Both the position numbers and the translations under genes were made by a program. From Nelumbo lutea (lineage: Eukaryota > Streptophyta > Magnoliopsida > Proteales > Nelumbonaceae), in NCBI GenBank assembly GCA_022828595.1, contig JAKGHH010000005.1:58833655-58897654 (forward strand): a stretch of DNA of 64,000 bases, given 5' to 3'. This document shows positions 33,773-43,564 of the stretch, in pieces. Every line of letters starts with the position of its first letter. Positions within the stretch are counted from its first letter, which is position 1. Below the pieces are notes generated by a model. That model did not search any database. It saw nothing but the letters and a program-made list of their open reading frames with translations, and was not told the DNA's origin.

Positions 33773-33843
33773 AGGTGTCGGTAATGCTGATGAGTTCTTT
33801 GAAGAGAGTTGCACAGAAGTTAGAGGAAGGCCTTTCAAAGCGC

Positions 33844-33861
33844 TTCCCACAGATGACGCCA
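33844..33861 (-). other. Primer-binding site
   Basis: On the minus strand TGGCGTCATCTGTGGGAA starts two bases after the 5' LTR. The TGG opening matches the CCA end of a tRNA. Which tRNA is used was not decided. Confidence 0.7.
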
Positions 33862-33863
33862 AA

Positions 33864-34678
33864 TGATGCAACACGATCTGGGCACTCCTAGATGGCTGAA
33901 ACTTGGCTCCTAACTATGACAGGCGACACCTGAGATGAAGAGGAACGTGAAGGATTCCCGGGGAGCTCTCCCAGCGGGAACACTCCAATGGCTAAGTTAG
34001 AACTCTAAGGAAAACACAGAGAGTTAAGAGTGTTGGAAATGCTAGCTTCAATACCTTTGCTTCATGAGGGTCAGGGTCCTCTTATACCGGAGCTCAATCA
34101 CATCAGGCATAACCGCCACTGCCCTAGCCGTTACTGTCAAAGCTGAGGTGGCAGGTGTGGGCTGCCGCTGCAGGCTACTGCTGTAGGGTACGGACTCGTC
34201 AGGCGTGCCAGGCACAACGCTGCATGGCAAGGAATGCGGACACTGCCACCGGATCCGGCAGGTACGGATGTCAGGCGGATCTCCCCTGCAGGCTACCGAG
34301 CTACTTTGCCTTGCACCGAGGTGCCAAGATACGCCGAGGTGCTCGCACTGGAGGCAAGCCTTAAGCAAGTGCAAACGGGAGTCTCGACGGTGTTGTCCCT
34401 AGGTGTTTCTCCCTCGGGACACTTAGCCAAAAGCCAGGGTGCTCCCTTCTTAGGAAGGGAGAGCGCGGAGTCCCTTTGGAGGAGCTCAGGTCCCTTTGCT
34501 TGGGGCGAGCTGGGCCTTGCTTCTCGGCGAGTTGTCACACCCGCCGAGTCATTTGGTTGGGCCTCGGCGAGCTTGTTACGTCGAGCTATGGCCAGGCTGT
34601 CACGTTGAATTGTCACTTATGCCAGGTCATGTCCACGTGTCCCCGTGCTACAAGGTTGGGCCAAATCACCCTACATCA
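33864..34678 (-). repeat. 5' LTR of the Tat element
   Basis: 815 bp with TGATG...CATCA ends, collinear with 24196-25042 apart from several indels. It is upstream of gag in the sense of transcription. A minus-strand TATAAGAG lies at 34079-34086. Confidence 0.92.
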
Positions 34679-35500
34679 TACAATATTTATTTAATTGTGA
34701 TATTTCAATAAAAACCAAAATTGATAATAAATTACTGTAAATTAGTTAAATAATTTAAAGCACATTTAACACAATTAAATAACAGTAACTTTGGTATTTA
34801 TTTAAATAGTAGTAAAATTTAGCAGTAATTCTATTTTATTATTTTAGTACTTTTTATTAATTAACAATATTTATTATTAATTTTGGTTTTTAATTAATTA
34901 TTTTAACTAACGCTATTTATTTAAATTTCTAGTAGTATTCATTAACATTATTTTAAATATGGTATTTATTTAATTTAATTGTGGTATTAAATTACTATAT
35001 TCAATTGTGGTATAGTTGTATTAATTATAGTATTTATTTAATTATTTTATTTTTTAATTAAATTACTGTTTTTTAATTATGTTATTAAATTACTATGAAT
35101 TACGGTATGTTTTTATTAATTTATTATATTATTTTTTATTAAATTACTAATGATATTGATTTAATGTCAATATTAATTACAATGTTTATTATGTAATTTT
35201 TTATAATTTAATTATGTAAATTTTCATTAGTTATATTATTTATTTCAACTAATACTATTAATTATAGTATTTAATTAATTTTTTAGTTATAGTGTTTATT
35301 AAAACAAATTATTTCTTTAGCTAACAGTATTTATTTAACTAGAGTATTAAGTTATTGTTATTTAATTACAGTATTTTTCAATAATTATAGTATTTATTTC
35401 AACTAATGGTGCTTATTTAATTCATTAACAGTATTGGTTAAGATTCGTTTAAATAAAGTATTTATTTAATTTAATTATCGTATTTTTATTAATTATTTGT
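34679..35500. repeat. Degenerate AT-rich tandem array, right part
   Basis: The segment beginning ATATTTATTTAATTGTGATA and containing GATAATAAATTACTG and AATAGTAGTAAAATTTAGCA matches 23062-23210 in order. It is therefore the continuation of the array cut by the retrotransposon. Confidence 0.75.
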
Positions 35501-35529
35501 ATTTATTATTAATTAATATTTGATTATTT

Positions 35530-36233
35530 ATTACTAAATATTTTAAAAACATAATCTTTATTTATTATATATTTATCTATACTAAAATTAATATTTATTG
35601 TATTTCAGTAATTATTTATTGTTTTTTGTTATAAGCATATTTTTAATAATTATGTATTTAAAATATGAATAATTATTAAAAATAGTATATAAAATATGAA
35701 TAATTATTAATTATTTAAAAAGTTGAAATTATAAAACAATTGTATACTCTTAATATAGCACACCTTATAGTTTTATATATTTACTTAAACCTACCTTAGT
35801 TTTTATTTTACTAAAGCATCTCATATATTTTACAACTTATTTACTTAATGAACCCTTCATTAAGGAGTGTTTGTTTCGCCATTGGGTCCATGATTTTTTA
35901 TTCTAAAAATACCTGTAACACTTTTTTGTATAGAAAACAAACTTGACCAAATATAGCCAATAGAGTGGTTGTTCGTGTTTAAGGGAAAAATAGTATTTTA
36001 CTTTTATTTTCTTTTGATTAAATTTATTTAAATGAATATTAGTATCAACATTTTTATTTTCTACTGTCATCTAATAAAAGATTAATTAAATTCTATTGCA
36101 AATTATAAGTGGTGCTTTAATAAAATGCTAATTATATGATAGATTTTATTAAATTCATTAAACTATAAATGGTATTTTAGTAAATCACTCTTTCTATTCT
36201 TTAACTTTCGCTTAATAAATCTAATGCATACAA
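35530..36233 (+). repeat. Family D 3' part with foldback arms
   Basis: GTATTTCAGTAATTATTTATTG, ACACCTTATAGTTTTATATA, GACCAAATATAGCCAATAGA and a TTCGCTTAATAAATCTAATG end match the 3' parts of family D near 9580-10860 and 19810-20150. It could be the right half of copy 4, which breaks off at 20648. Confidence 0.55.
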
Positions 36234-36560
36234 GTTACAACTGATTCATGAATATGTTAAATACAGAAGCAAACTAAATTTGGCTATTTCCTATTGCAAT
36301 GTATTATTTCTCACGAATTATGTAAAATTAACTGATCAATTAAGCTAGTTGATCTGTAGAGATTATGTGGGGACTTCCCTACCATATTCATGAATATTAG
36401 GGGCTGTTCGACAATATGATTGGAAATTATATAGTTTTTGTCGATTTGACTTTTGTTTTCAAAAAATAAAAAACAATCATCTTGTCAAAATTTCTTAAAA
36501 TATTATTATTAAAATAATAAATAATTATTAATTATTTAAAAAAGTTAAAATATAAAATAA
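36234..36560. other. Intergenic stretch with a MITE fragment
   Basis: The piece near 36405-36500 (GATTTGACTTTTGTTTTCAA) is repeated in inverse orientation near 41408-41490. No gene is seen. Confidence 0.5.
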
Positions 36561-36600
36561 TTGTGTAGTTTTATTGTGATGCACAGGTCCCTGCTAGCAT

Positions 36601-37018
36601 ATTACAAAGTCAATATCTTTCCACGTGGCAAGAATAAGATATTTGTGTAGGAAGCTGTTTGTTCCACCCGTGAAAAAATATTCAATACTTATTATTTGGA
36701 GCTGTTTTAATTAATATCAAATTAATTATTATTAATTTAAATGATTTCACCTTAAAAACCCAAGAATAAAAATAAGTATAAATTGAAAAGTACCTAAGCA
36801 AAATTAACAAAAATTAAAACTAACTTCAATTGAGAATTAGCATATCCCCGTGCACCACACGGGTCCGAATTAGAAGTTTTTTTACAAGAACCAGTACATC
36901 GTACGGGTCCGAATTAGAAGTTTTTTGACAAGAACCCGTCCATCGTACGGGTCCCCGCTAATATATCACAAAGTCAATATTTTTCCACGTAGCAAGAATA
37001 AGATATTCGTGTAGGAAG
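36601..37018 (+). repeat. Direct repeats and 44-bp tandem units
   Basis: A 56-bp block (CACAAAGTCAATAT...GTGTAGGAAGCT) occurs at 36601-36656 and 36963-37018. It is preceded both times by a GGTCCC(T/C)GCTA end like those of family D. Between them, GGGTCCGAATTAGAAG recurs with a 44-base offset (36861, 36905, with a partial at 36949). Adjacent element termini are the likely source. Confidence 0.7.
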
Positions 37019-37323
37019 CTCTCTGCTCCACTCTTGTATCATCAAAGTACCAAACTGCCCTTAAACTTTAAACCACGTTGTTTACCAAGAAAGCTTTGAA
37101 CGACGTGCATTTAACTTAATCCAACCCATTCCCGGGAAGTTCGCCTATGAGAAGGATTTGATTGGGGATTTGCTTCTATCTTAACAAAATAAAATTGCAA
37201 AGAAAGAGGAAAGAACAGAAAAAACATGCGGATTTCCTTGAAACGAAAGAGAAGAGGAGAGAGAGAGTGGACGAATTTATCTTGATTCTTGTATCTTGAT
37301 CTTGGAAGAATGGAAAATCACAT

Positions 37324-37331
37324 TATAAATA
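37324..37331 (+). promoter_or_regulatory. Candidate TATA box
   Basis: TATAAATA followed by a pyrimidine-rich leader, about 75 bp upstream of the short spliced frame described at 37401. It may drive that transcript or belong to an LTR-like leader. Confidence 0.35.
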
Positions 37332-37400
37332 TAGCCTCCCTTTGTCTTGCTTCCAAGTTCTTCTGCACTCTTAAGTTGGGCTGTCTTGGCTGAGACGTGG

Positions 37401-37933
37401 ATGGATAAGTGGAAATGGCTGATCCTTCGCTGCCTAGGGTAAGATCTTTTTAGCTTTTCTTCTTTCAGTGAAGATCTTTGTTTTCTCTGGTTCCTTTTCG
37501 TTTCAAGGTTCGTTCTTTTTATAGCTATTCGCTATCTTTGGATAAGTGCATTCTGCCAAGATTTGATCGTTGCTTCTGATGCTTTAGTTCTTTGATCATG
37601 GCTTCTATTTCTTGTCTTGCTAAAACAAGTGAAAAGAGACGATCGCTTTCTTTAAATTTTGTTTTTGGTCTTCGACTCCGAACTCGCATTTGGTTTTGAC
37701 ACAAACGAATCGAAACCCTAGACTCGGGTTTATCATCTGTTCTGTTTTCTTATTTCAATTTTTCTTTTATCTTTCTGTTTGTTTAGATATGCAAGTATTC
37801 CGATCAGAACATTCGATCACATTTTTTGTTCTTTTTTTTATTAACATTATAAACTGTTTTCAGGTCGCCGGTGCACCCGCCGGGAACTGATAACTCTAAC
37901 GAAATTCTGTCCATATACATTAATCGCCATTAA
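37401..37933 (+). CDS. Possible short spliced ORF, unrecognised
   Basis: ATG at 37401 starts a 38-base exon ending at an AGG/GTAAGA donor (37438). A TTTTCAG acceptor precedes 37864, and joining gives a 35-residue frame (MDKWKWLILRCLG then SPVHPPG...) ending with TAA at 37931. The splice signals are good, but the peptide resembles nothing known to me. An overlapping ATG at 37415 gives a 16-residue frame instead. It may only be the spliced leader of a longer or non-coding transcript. The downstream FAF gene is 1.7 kb away on the same strand. Confidence 0.25.
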
Positions 37934-39396
37934 AATAAAAGAAAATAATGCAGATCTGTTCCTGGGCTTTAAATGCGTTGAATAAATGGCTGGTTTCTAT
38001 TATTAGGTTTTAGTTTTACGTGTTTAGGGTTTCATTCATGCAAGTATAGAGGCGAACAGAGACCGGATTTGGTACTCACACCGTTCTCACAGCCTTTTGC
38101 AGCCGTGCATTGGGAACATCTTGGGAAGAGCAAATCCAAATTCAGTCCGACTCCAATCTTTTCTGGTTTGCTTGTTTTCTTGTTTTGATAATAATATTTT
38201 CTTATCGAAAACACATATAAAAATATCGGAAAAAAATAGAACAAATAGTGACACCAAAAAGGTCTGTTTTGGATCATAGGGTTCAGCTGAATTGACCAAA
38301 GGGTCCCTAAAGATGCGGTGCTGCCAAAATACAAATTGTGGTCGAGGTAGAAGCCCAGAAGGGCACCATGGTCATTGTAATGTCACTGTTGCTCAAAATT
38401 GTGATTGGTCTACCATGACTGGATTGTTCCAGCAATTTGTCTCTTTTCACAGCGAGCGAGAGAGAGATGGCTAGGGATGTTGATGACTGCAATTTGCATT
38501 CTCTGTTCTCTCTCTAAAAATGAAATTAGTTCTTTTTAGCTCTCTGCAAATCTGTATCTGTATGCCCCCCACTAGTCCAGTCCCAGTCTAGAGTCCAGAC
38601 TATTTGGGCTCTGCTGAGTTTGGTGGTATGGTAGTGGGTCTCTCCTAAACTCCAGCTGTAGTCCGTGTATGTATATCTTGCCATCAAGCCCCAAGGAAAC
38701 GAGAACTTTCCTTGGGGAGGCCGTCGGTCTGTTGGGCCTCTGACTACTTGTCACCACGTGTATGTGATTTTGGCACCACTTGGAGCTATAGACATAGCCA
38801 CATGTATACTGCTAGACTGTACCAGTGTACCATCTGTTCCCTTTTGTTAATGAATAAATGGCTTTTAGCATAATTTCAGAAGGGACCGGGCCAGAAGCCG
38901 AGAAGCTGTCCTCCCTAGGTTGGATTTCGACCCAACGGTGGCGAACGTTCAAAATCATAGCAATTGTTGTGAAAGTAGCGTGGGAAGATTCCAATACGGC
39001 GGCTTCTGTGCATGAACCCTAGAGTCCTAGTTCTGTGCCCTGATCATTTATTCGGCCATAGATACAGCCACACCATACAGTGAAAGGAGATGGACTTTCC
39101 TCTCTCGGATGCACAGTGACCGAGTGGTTTCTTCTGGACTTTTGCTTGCTTATTAATTATTTCCGAAAAAAATTCCTTCCACAAATTGTTCTATTTATTT
39201 ATTATGCTTTGGATACCACGTGCACAGTCTAGAGTCTAGACCATCATCATAAAAAAAAATATGGAAAAGAAAAAGAAAATTCTCGGTCCAGGATTATAAA
39301 TTATAGTCTGGTTTTCTTATTTTATATTCTGGTGTTAATTGTTGTTTATTTCTGTCTTACAGGTTAATAATTGAATGAAAGCTGGTTCATATATAC
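37934..39396. other. Upstream region of the FAF gene
   Basis: Mixed base composition with no supported gene. One copy of the GTGCATTGGGAACATC motif lies at 38105-38120. A CTGTCTTACAG acceptor-like site at about 39361 could end a leader intron, but no donor was fixed. Confidence 0.4.
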
Positions 39397-39495
39397 ATGG
39401 CGTCATCACGTCGCCTCCCCTTAGCTGGCCTTGAAGTCTCCCCTTTCGATAACTGGTGTTTTCGAAAATCCTCTCTCTTGCTCTACTTTCTCTGA
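39397..39495 (+). promoter_or_regulatory. Possible upstream ORF before the FAF gene
   Basis: ATG at 39397 opens a 32-residue frame (MASSRRLPLAGLEVSPFDNW onward) ending in TGA, 140 bp before the FAF start. If it is in the leader it could lower FAF translation. Conservation is not known. Confidence 0.3.
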
Positions 39496-39635
39496 GTCGG
39501 GAAGGAGTCCTTCATAAATAATGCCAGGGTGTCCCTCCACTCTCTCCACCATGCAGCACACTTGAGACAACTCCACTCCAATCTGTTGTACACCATCTCC
39601 CTTCACTCTGTATTGAAGGTTTTAGAGAAGAAAAC

Positions 39636-40685
39636 ATGTTCAGAGATTCATCGCCACTATTGAGTAAGGCAAAATTCATCGCTTTGGTAGTATACGGAAC
39701 TGTGGCGTGGTATTCGAGGCGTTCACAGTCGTGCGATCTTAAATCCTCGATCATGCGGCAACATTTTGAGCTCGGTCTTAAGGCCCTAACCTCCTCCTCC
39801 CAAGAGAAATCCTATCTTAAAGTCCCTTGCTGTATCATAAGTCGCAACATTTTACCCGCCTCCTCCTCTTCTTTTACGGCAAGCACTACTGGTGGTACCA
39901 CTGAAACAGACTATGCTCCCGAATGCGACGACAAGAGGGAGGAGGAAAAGCAGGAGGATGGGGAAGAGGAGGAAAAAGAGAAGGAAGAGAAAGCGGAAGC
40001 TTACTACCATCGCCATCATCAACAGCAATATGGGAGGAGGGAATTCCCCCCACCTATACCTTTGCTGGCTCGAACGGAAAACTTACAGGGTCGTATGCCC
40101 TTCGTATTCAAGAGGTACAGAACAGACGATGGCCGTTTGATCATAACAAAAGAGAAGGTGAAGCATTATGAATACTTCCGCGCACACAGGACCAATGGTC
40201 GTTTGATTTTGCAGCTTATCCCTCTCGATGATGATGGCGACTGTGGCCACGACGATGTTGTCACTGTTCCACATACTACTACGGTGAAGGATAATTGCCT
40301 CAATGATGATATCGAGCTTGATCTTGACAGCGAAACGGAGAAAACCGAAAAGGTTGCAGCCCAAGTTGCGGAGGCAGATGAGGAGGAGAATGAAGATGTA
40401 GTAGATGTACATGACAACGGTGGTGAAGAGGAGAAGCCCCAGCAGCAGCAGCAGCAGCAGCTACATGACGAAGGTGCCGGCATTACAGAATATCTACAGA
40501 AGGCAGTGCTGAAAGAGTCGAGAATGATGATATTAGCATCGTCGATGCCTGAGGTGACAACATCCGTCGAGATTGGTTCTGGAGCTTGTCGCGAGTTTTT
40601 TGCGTATTGCAACAGCTGGAGGAGAGTATCTAATTCGGACACATTCCGGATGCCCATACCTACAATCAGGGCTGTACACACATAG
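39636..40685 (+). CDS. FANTASTIC FOUR (FAF) domain protein
   Basis: A single intact 349-codon exon. Residues 135-197 form the FAF domain: REFPPPIPLLART, then FKRYRTDDGRLIITKEKVKH, then EYFRAHRTNGRLILQLIPLD. It is flanked by an acidic Glu/Lys tract (98-120) and a second acidic segment (223-268) with a short Gln run (about 269-275). The C-terminus holds ACREFFAYCNSWRR. In Arabidopsis FAF proteins limit shoot meristem size through the WUSCHEL/CLAVATA pathway. This copy's role is inferred from the domain only. The first 39 residues look unlike the family, so the ATG at 39753 (MRQHFELGLK) may be the true start. FAF genes are usually intronless, as here. The strong composition bias creates long antisense frames, which are shadows. 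Confidence 0.9.
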   Translation: MFRDSSPLLSKAKFIALVVYGTVAWYSRRSQSCDLKSSIMRQHFELGLKALTSSSQEKSYLKVPCCIISRNILPASSSSFTASTTGGTTETDYAPECDDKREEEKQEDGEEEEKEKEEKAEAYYHRHHQQQYGRREFPPPIPLLARTENLQGRMPFVFKRYRTDDGRLIITKEKVKHYEYFRAHRTNGRLILQLIPLDDDGDCGHDDVVTVPHTTTVKDNCLNDDIELDLDSETEKTEKVAAQVAEADEEENEDVVDVHDNGGEEEKPQQQQQQQLHDEGAGITEYLQKAVLKESRMMILASSMPEVTTSVEIGSGACREFFAYCNSWRRVSNSDTFRMPIPTIRAVHT

Positions 40686-41573
40686 TTTTGGGTTCGAGTG
40701 TTCCATCCTTTGATCTGTTGTTTACAGTTTTGTTTTGGTTTTTCTCCTTTTTTTTTTGGTCCCAGCCATGTCGGAGAGTTCTCATACAGCTACAGGCAAA
40801 CACACACATATAGTCAACTTATAGATGCTAGTCAACGGAAATCCAAAACACTTTGGATGCTAGTCAGTCTCAAGCGACTTCTTTTGTTACTTCCTTTGCA
40901 TCATTGATTATTCTTTCCAAAATGACTCATAAGGGACAAAATTAATAAAATATTCTTTCTCTTCTTATTCTTGTTGAGAAGTTATATTTTCTTGTGTTAC
41001 AGCTTTTATATTATGGTTTATGAAGCTACGAGCATTCGAGAACATGATTTTGAACCTCCCTTTGAATTGAATTCCTGATGTTTTGTTTGAGAACAATTGT
41101 TCGGCACAGACCCTCAGAAAGGGGACGAGGAAGATGGAGGGAGAGTCTGCATTCGATGTACTTGTCAAGGGTGCAAAGTGTTGACGAAATTAACCGTGAT
41201 TGGCAAATGGCGAAATTACAGACACTCGTGCAATGTATTCTCCTCCTAAGCTAATTCCCTATTACTGATGAATTCAAGTTTTCGCCTCTATAGTTGATAT
41301 AGGAGGTATTGAGTCTTTAAGATAAGTCGATAAACAAGGTTCGAATTATCGTTATTGTATTGCAAAGAGGTTTAGAAAAGGCAATAATAGGCGTGAGCTT
41401 GGACATATTGTGATAATTAAGGGGTTTTCAACAAGATGGTTGGTTTTGTTTTTGAAAACAAAAGTCAAATCAATTAAAAGCTATATAATGTTGCTTTGCA
41501 TCAGATGTGGGAGTTGTTTTTTTTTTTTTTTTTACAAAAAAGCAAAACAAATCTAACAGCATTAATCCGTTAC
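40686..41573. other. FAF 3' flank and intergenic DNA
   Basis: AATAAA-like sequence at about 40944 could be the polyadenylation signal. No other gene is supported. A T/A homopolymer pair lies near 41518-41541. Confidence 0.4.
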
Positions 41574-41631
41574 GAATATCTCCATACTTATGTTTTTATT
41601 CATGGAAATATTCCCAATACTGCAAGTGGCT
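41574..41631 (-). repeat. Inverse copy of the 6505 foldback core
   Basis: On the minus strand AGCCACTTGCAGTATTGGGA, then ATATTTCCATGAATAAAAAC, matches the left arm at 6537-6600. Confidence 0.75.
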
Positions 41632-42253
41632 GACACAGCACGGCCCTCTACATTCTTGAGTTAAAAATGGGAAGGCAATGTAGCCTAATTTAGGCATACC
41701 GATCTCACCTGTTTCTACAACATTGATTGACAATTGACAATTTAGTAGCCAGTCAAATCATTGAACGAATAGGAAACCCTCTAGTAGTAGAAATAATGGT
41801 TGTTTACTTGGCTCGTGCCTGCTTCATATTAGATACTAGCTACCATGCTTACATTCAAGTAAAGAATTGAAGTAGATCCTTGTTTCTTTTTTCTGGTTAA
41901 ACATTCAGAACAAAGTTTGAATGATTGGGAGGTAGAACAGTGGTTGAAACTGAATCTTCACAGCTGAGAGGTCAAGGAGGGATAGAAGAATTTGGGTATG
42001 GGATAAACCGGGCAGATTAACGGTTAAGTCCGTATACACTACAACTTTGGGGAAGTGCCTAACAGAGAATGCATTGGCTAAGAGAGGGACGACTTGGAAC
42101 ATGGCAGGCTTGTAAGGAGTATATGGGTTTTTTGATACACATAACCCACTTGCAGCTATACATTGGAAACATCTCCCATGAGTATGCAGGTGTTTTCAAT
42201 AAATTCCAATTTACTCTTCACAGAAGGCACCAAACACCAAACTCACAAGCATG

Positions 42254-42347
42254 TTGCAGCCGTGCATTGGGAACATCACAGGTTTCTTCACTTCTTTTTG
42301 TTGCAGCCGTGCATTGGGAACATCACAGGTTTCTTCACTTCTTTTTG
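42254..42347 (+). repeat. Perfect 47-bp tandem duplication with the GTGCATTGGG core
   Basis: Two identical 47-bp units (42254-42300, 42301-42347) each contain GCAGCCGTGCATTGGGAACA. A diverged version (GCAGCTATACATTGGAAACA) lies about 100 bp upstream. Confidence 0.95.
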
Positions 42348-43370
42348 TTTTTAAGGATATTTTTAACTTTCATATAAAATATAAGAGAAACAGAAAGCTG
42401 AGGAAACCTACTTATTTTAATTCAGGTAAAAACCTATAATGCAAGAAAGACATGATTCTGAAAAGTCTTTGACCAATCAAAACCCATTTATTCAGCTAAA
42501 GTTGTCAGCATTAAGACAAATCTCAATGCCTTTCTTTCTGGCTAAAGCGTGGATCTAATGCATTGGTTGTAGAGGAAATAAACTTGTTAAAGCAAAAAAC
42601 ATTTTACAGAAGTATTTATTAGAATGAAAAATTGGTTGTAGAGGAAATGAACTTTTTATTATTACTTTAAAATTTCTATTAATATCAGTTATTTGTAAAC
42701 GGAATTTATATGTATTTTAGTTTTTAATTTATGAGCTATTATTTTTATTAGTTTCTTAATTTTTAATAATTGATAAATAAAAACTTGTTAAAGTTTATTG
42801 TTTTATTAACTCTAATATTTTTATTAATTTTAATTACTAGATTTTAAATTATAATTTTATGACAATTAACCAATTAAATGGAATTCAAGTATGAAACAAA
42901 ATAATGGAATTTGAATATTTGAATGAGAGAAAATTTCAACTCTTTCTCTCTCTCTCTAACAAATGTTTGGGAGGATGAGGATGACCTTGGCATTAAAACT
43001 ATTGGAATGCCAACAATTGGTAAGACTCACGATTGTTTATTCCTGAAATATGATATGACGTGGAATAAAAAATCAAAAGAAAAGAGAAAAAGCACACCCT
43101 ACCTTGTTTGTGTGTTGTGTATGGTCTTTGTTAAGTGAAATTGAAGCAAATAGAACCCTCTATGTCCAACCCAAGCATTATTTTTGGGTGATTTAACTAT
43201 TTATGATATTTTTGTTAATTATTTTTATTTTTTATTTTTTGTGGGTTGGGCTTGAAGTATTAGGCCTACGCCCAACCCTAAAATTTGTGGGTCAAATGCA
43301 AGTCCTAGCTCGGGCTTGGTCGAAATGATCACCCCTAAGAAAAGTGCATTTGTTGTATTATTAGTCTGAC
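42348..43370. other. AT-rich intergenic stretch
   Basis: No supported gene. A GTTGGGCTTGAAGTATTAGG fragment near 43240-43340 belongs to the dispersed GTTGGGTTAGG-type repeats. Confidence 0.5.
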
Positions 43371-43564
43371 AGTGTGAAAGAGAAGATAGAGAATGGTGAG
43401 TTAATGAGGATAGATGAAAGTGTCAAAGGTGATTAAGTACTTGAGTTATTCTACTCAATTTTAAAACTAAAAAATACAAAAAAAAAAAAACACAAAATAG
43501 AGAAGAGGTCGGGGAGAAGGTAGGAGGATGTCGAGTGCTCTATTTTGTTTTAATAGATTTATTA

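Larger units (their letters stand above)
24196..34678 (-). mobile_element. Ty3/gypsy retrotransposon, Tat-type, with an antisense extra gene
   Basis: A 10,483-bp element with two LTRs (24196-25042 and 33864-34678), both TGATG...CATCA, a 5-bp target duplication, a primer site and a polypurine tract. In minus-strand order it carries gag, aspartic protease, reverse transcriptase, RNase H and integrase, the Ty3/gypsy order. Between integrase and the 3' LTR there is a plus-strand gene with a gypsy-type transposon domain and two introns. Such extra antisense ORFs are known from plant Tat-lineage elements. Over the first 190 bp or so the LTRs differ at about 18 positions by eye (about 10%), so the insertion is old. 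All genes contain stops or frameshifts, so it is not autonomous now. Confidence 0.92.

Noticed and set aside
39892..40681. Overlapping ORFs in other frames of the FAF gene, including a 171-residue antisense frame
   Set aside because: They mirror the Glu/Lys-, Asp- and Gln-rich codons of the FAF gene. The sense frame has the recognised domain.
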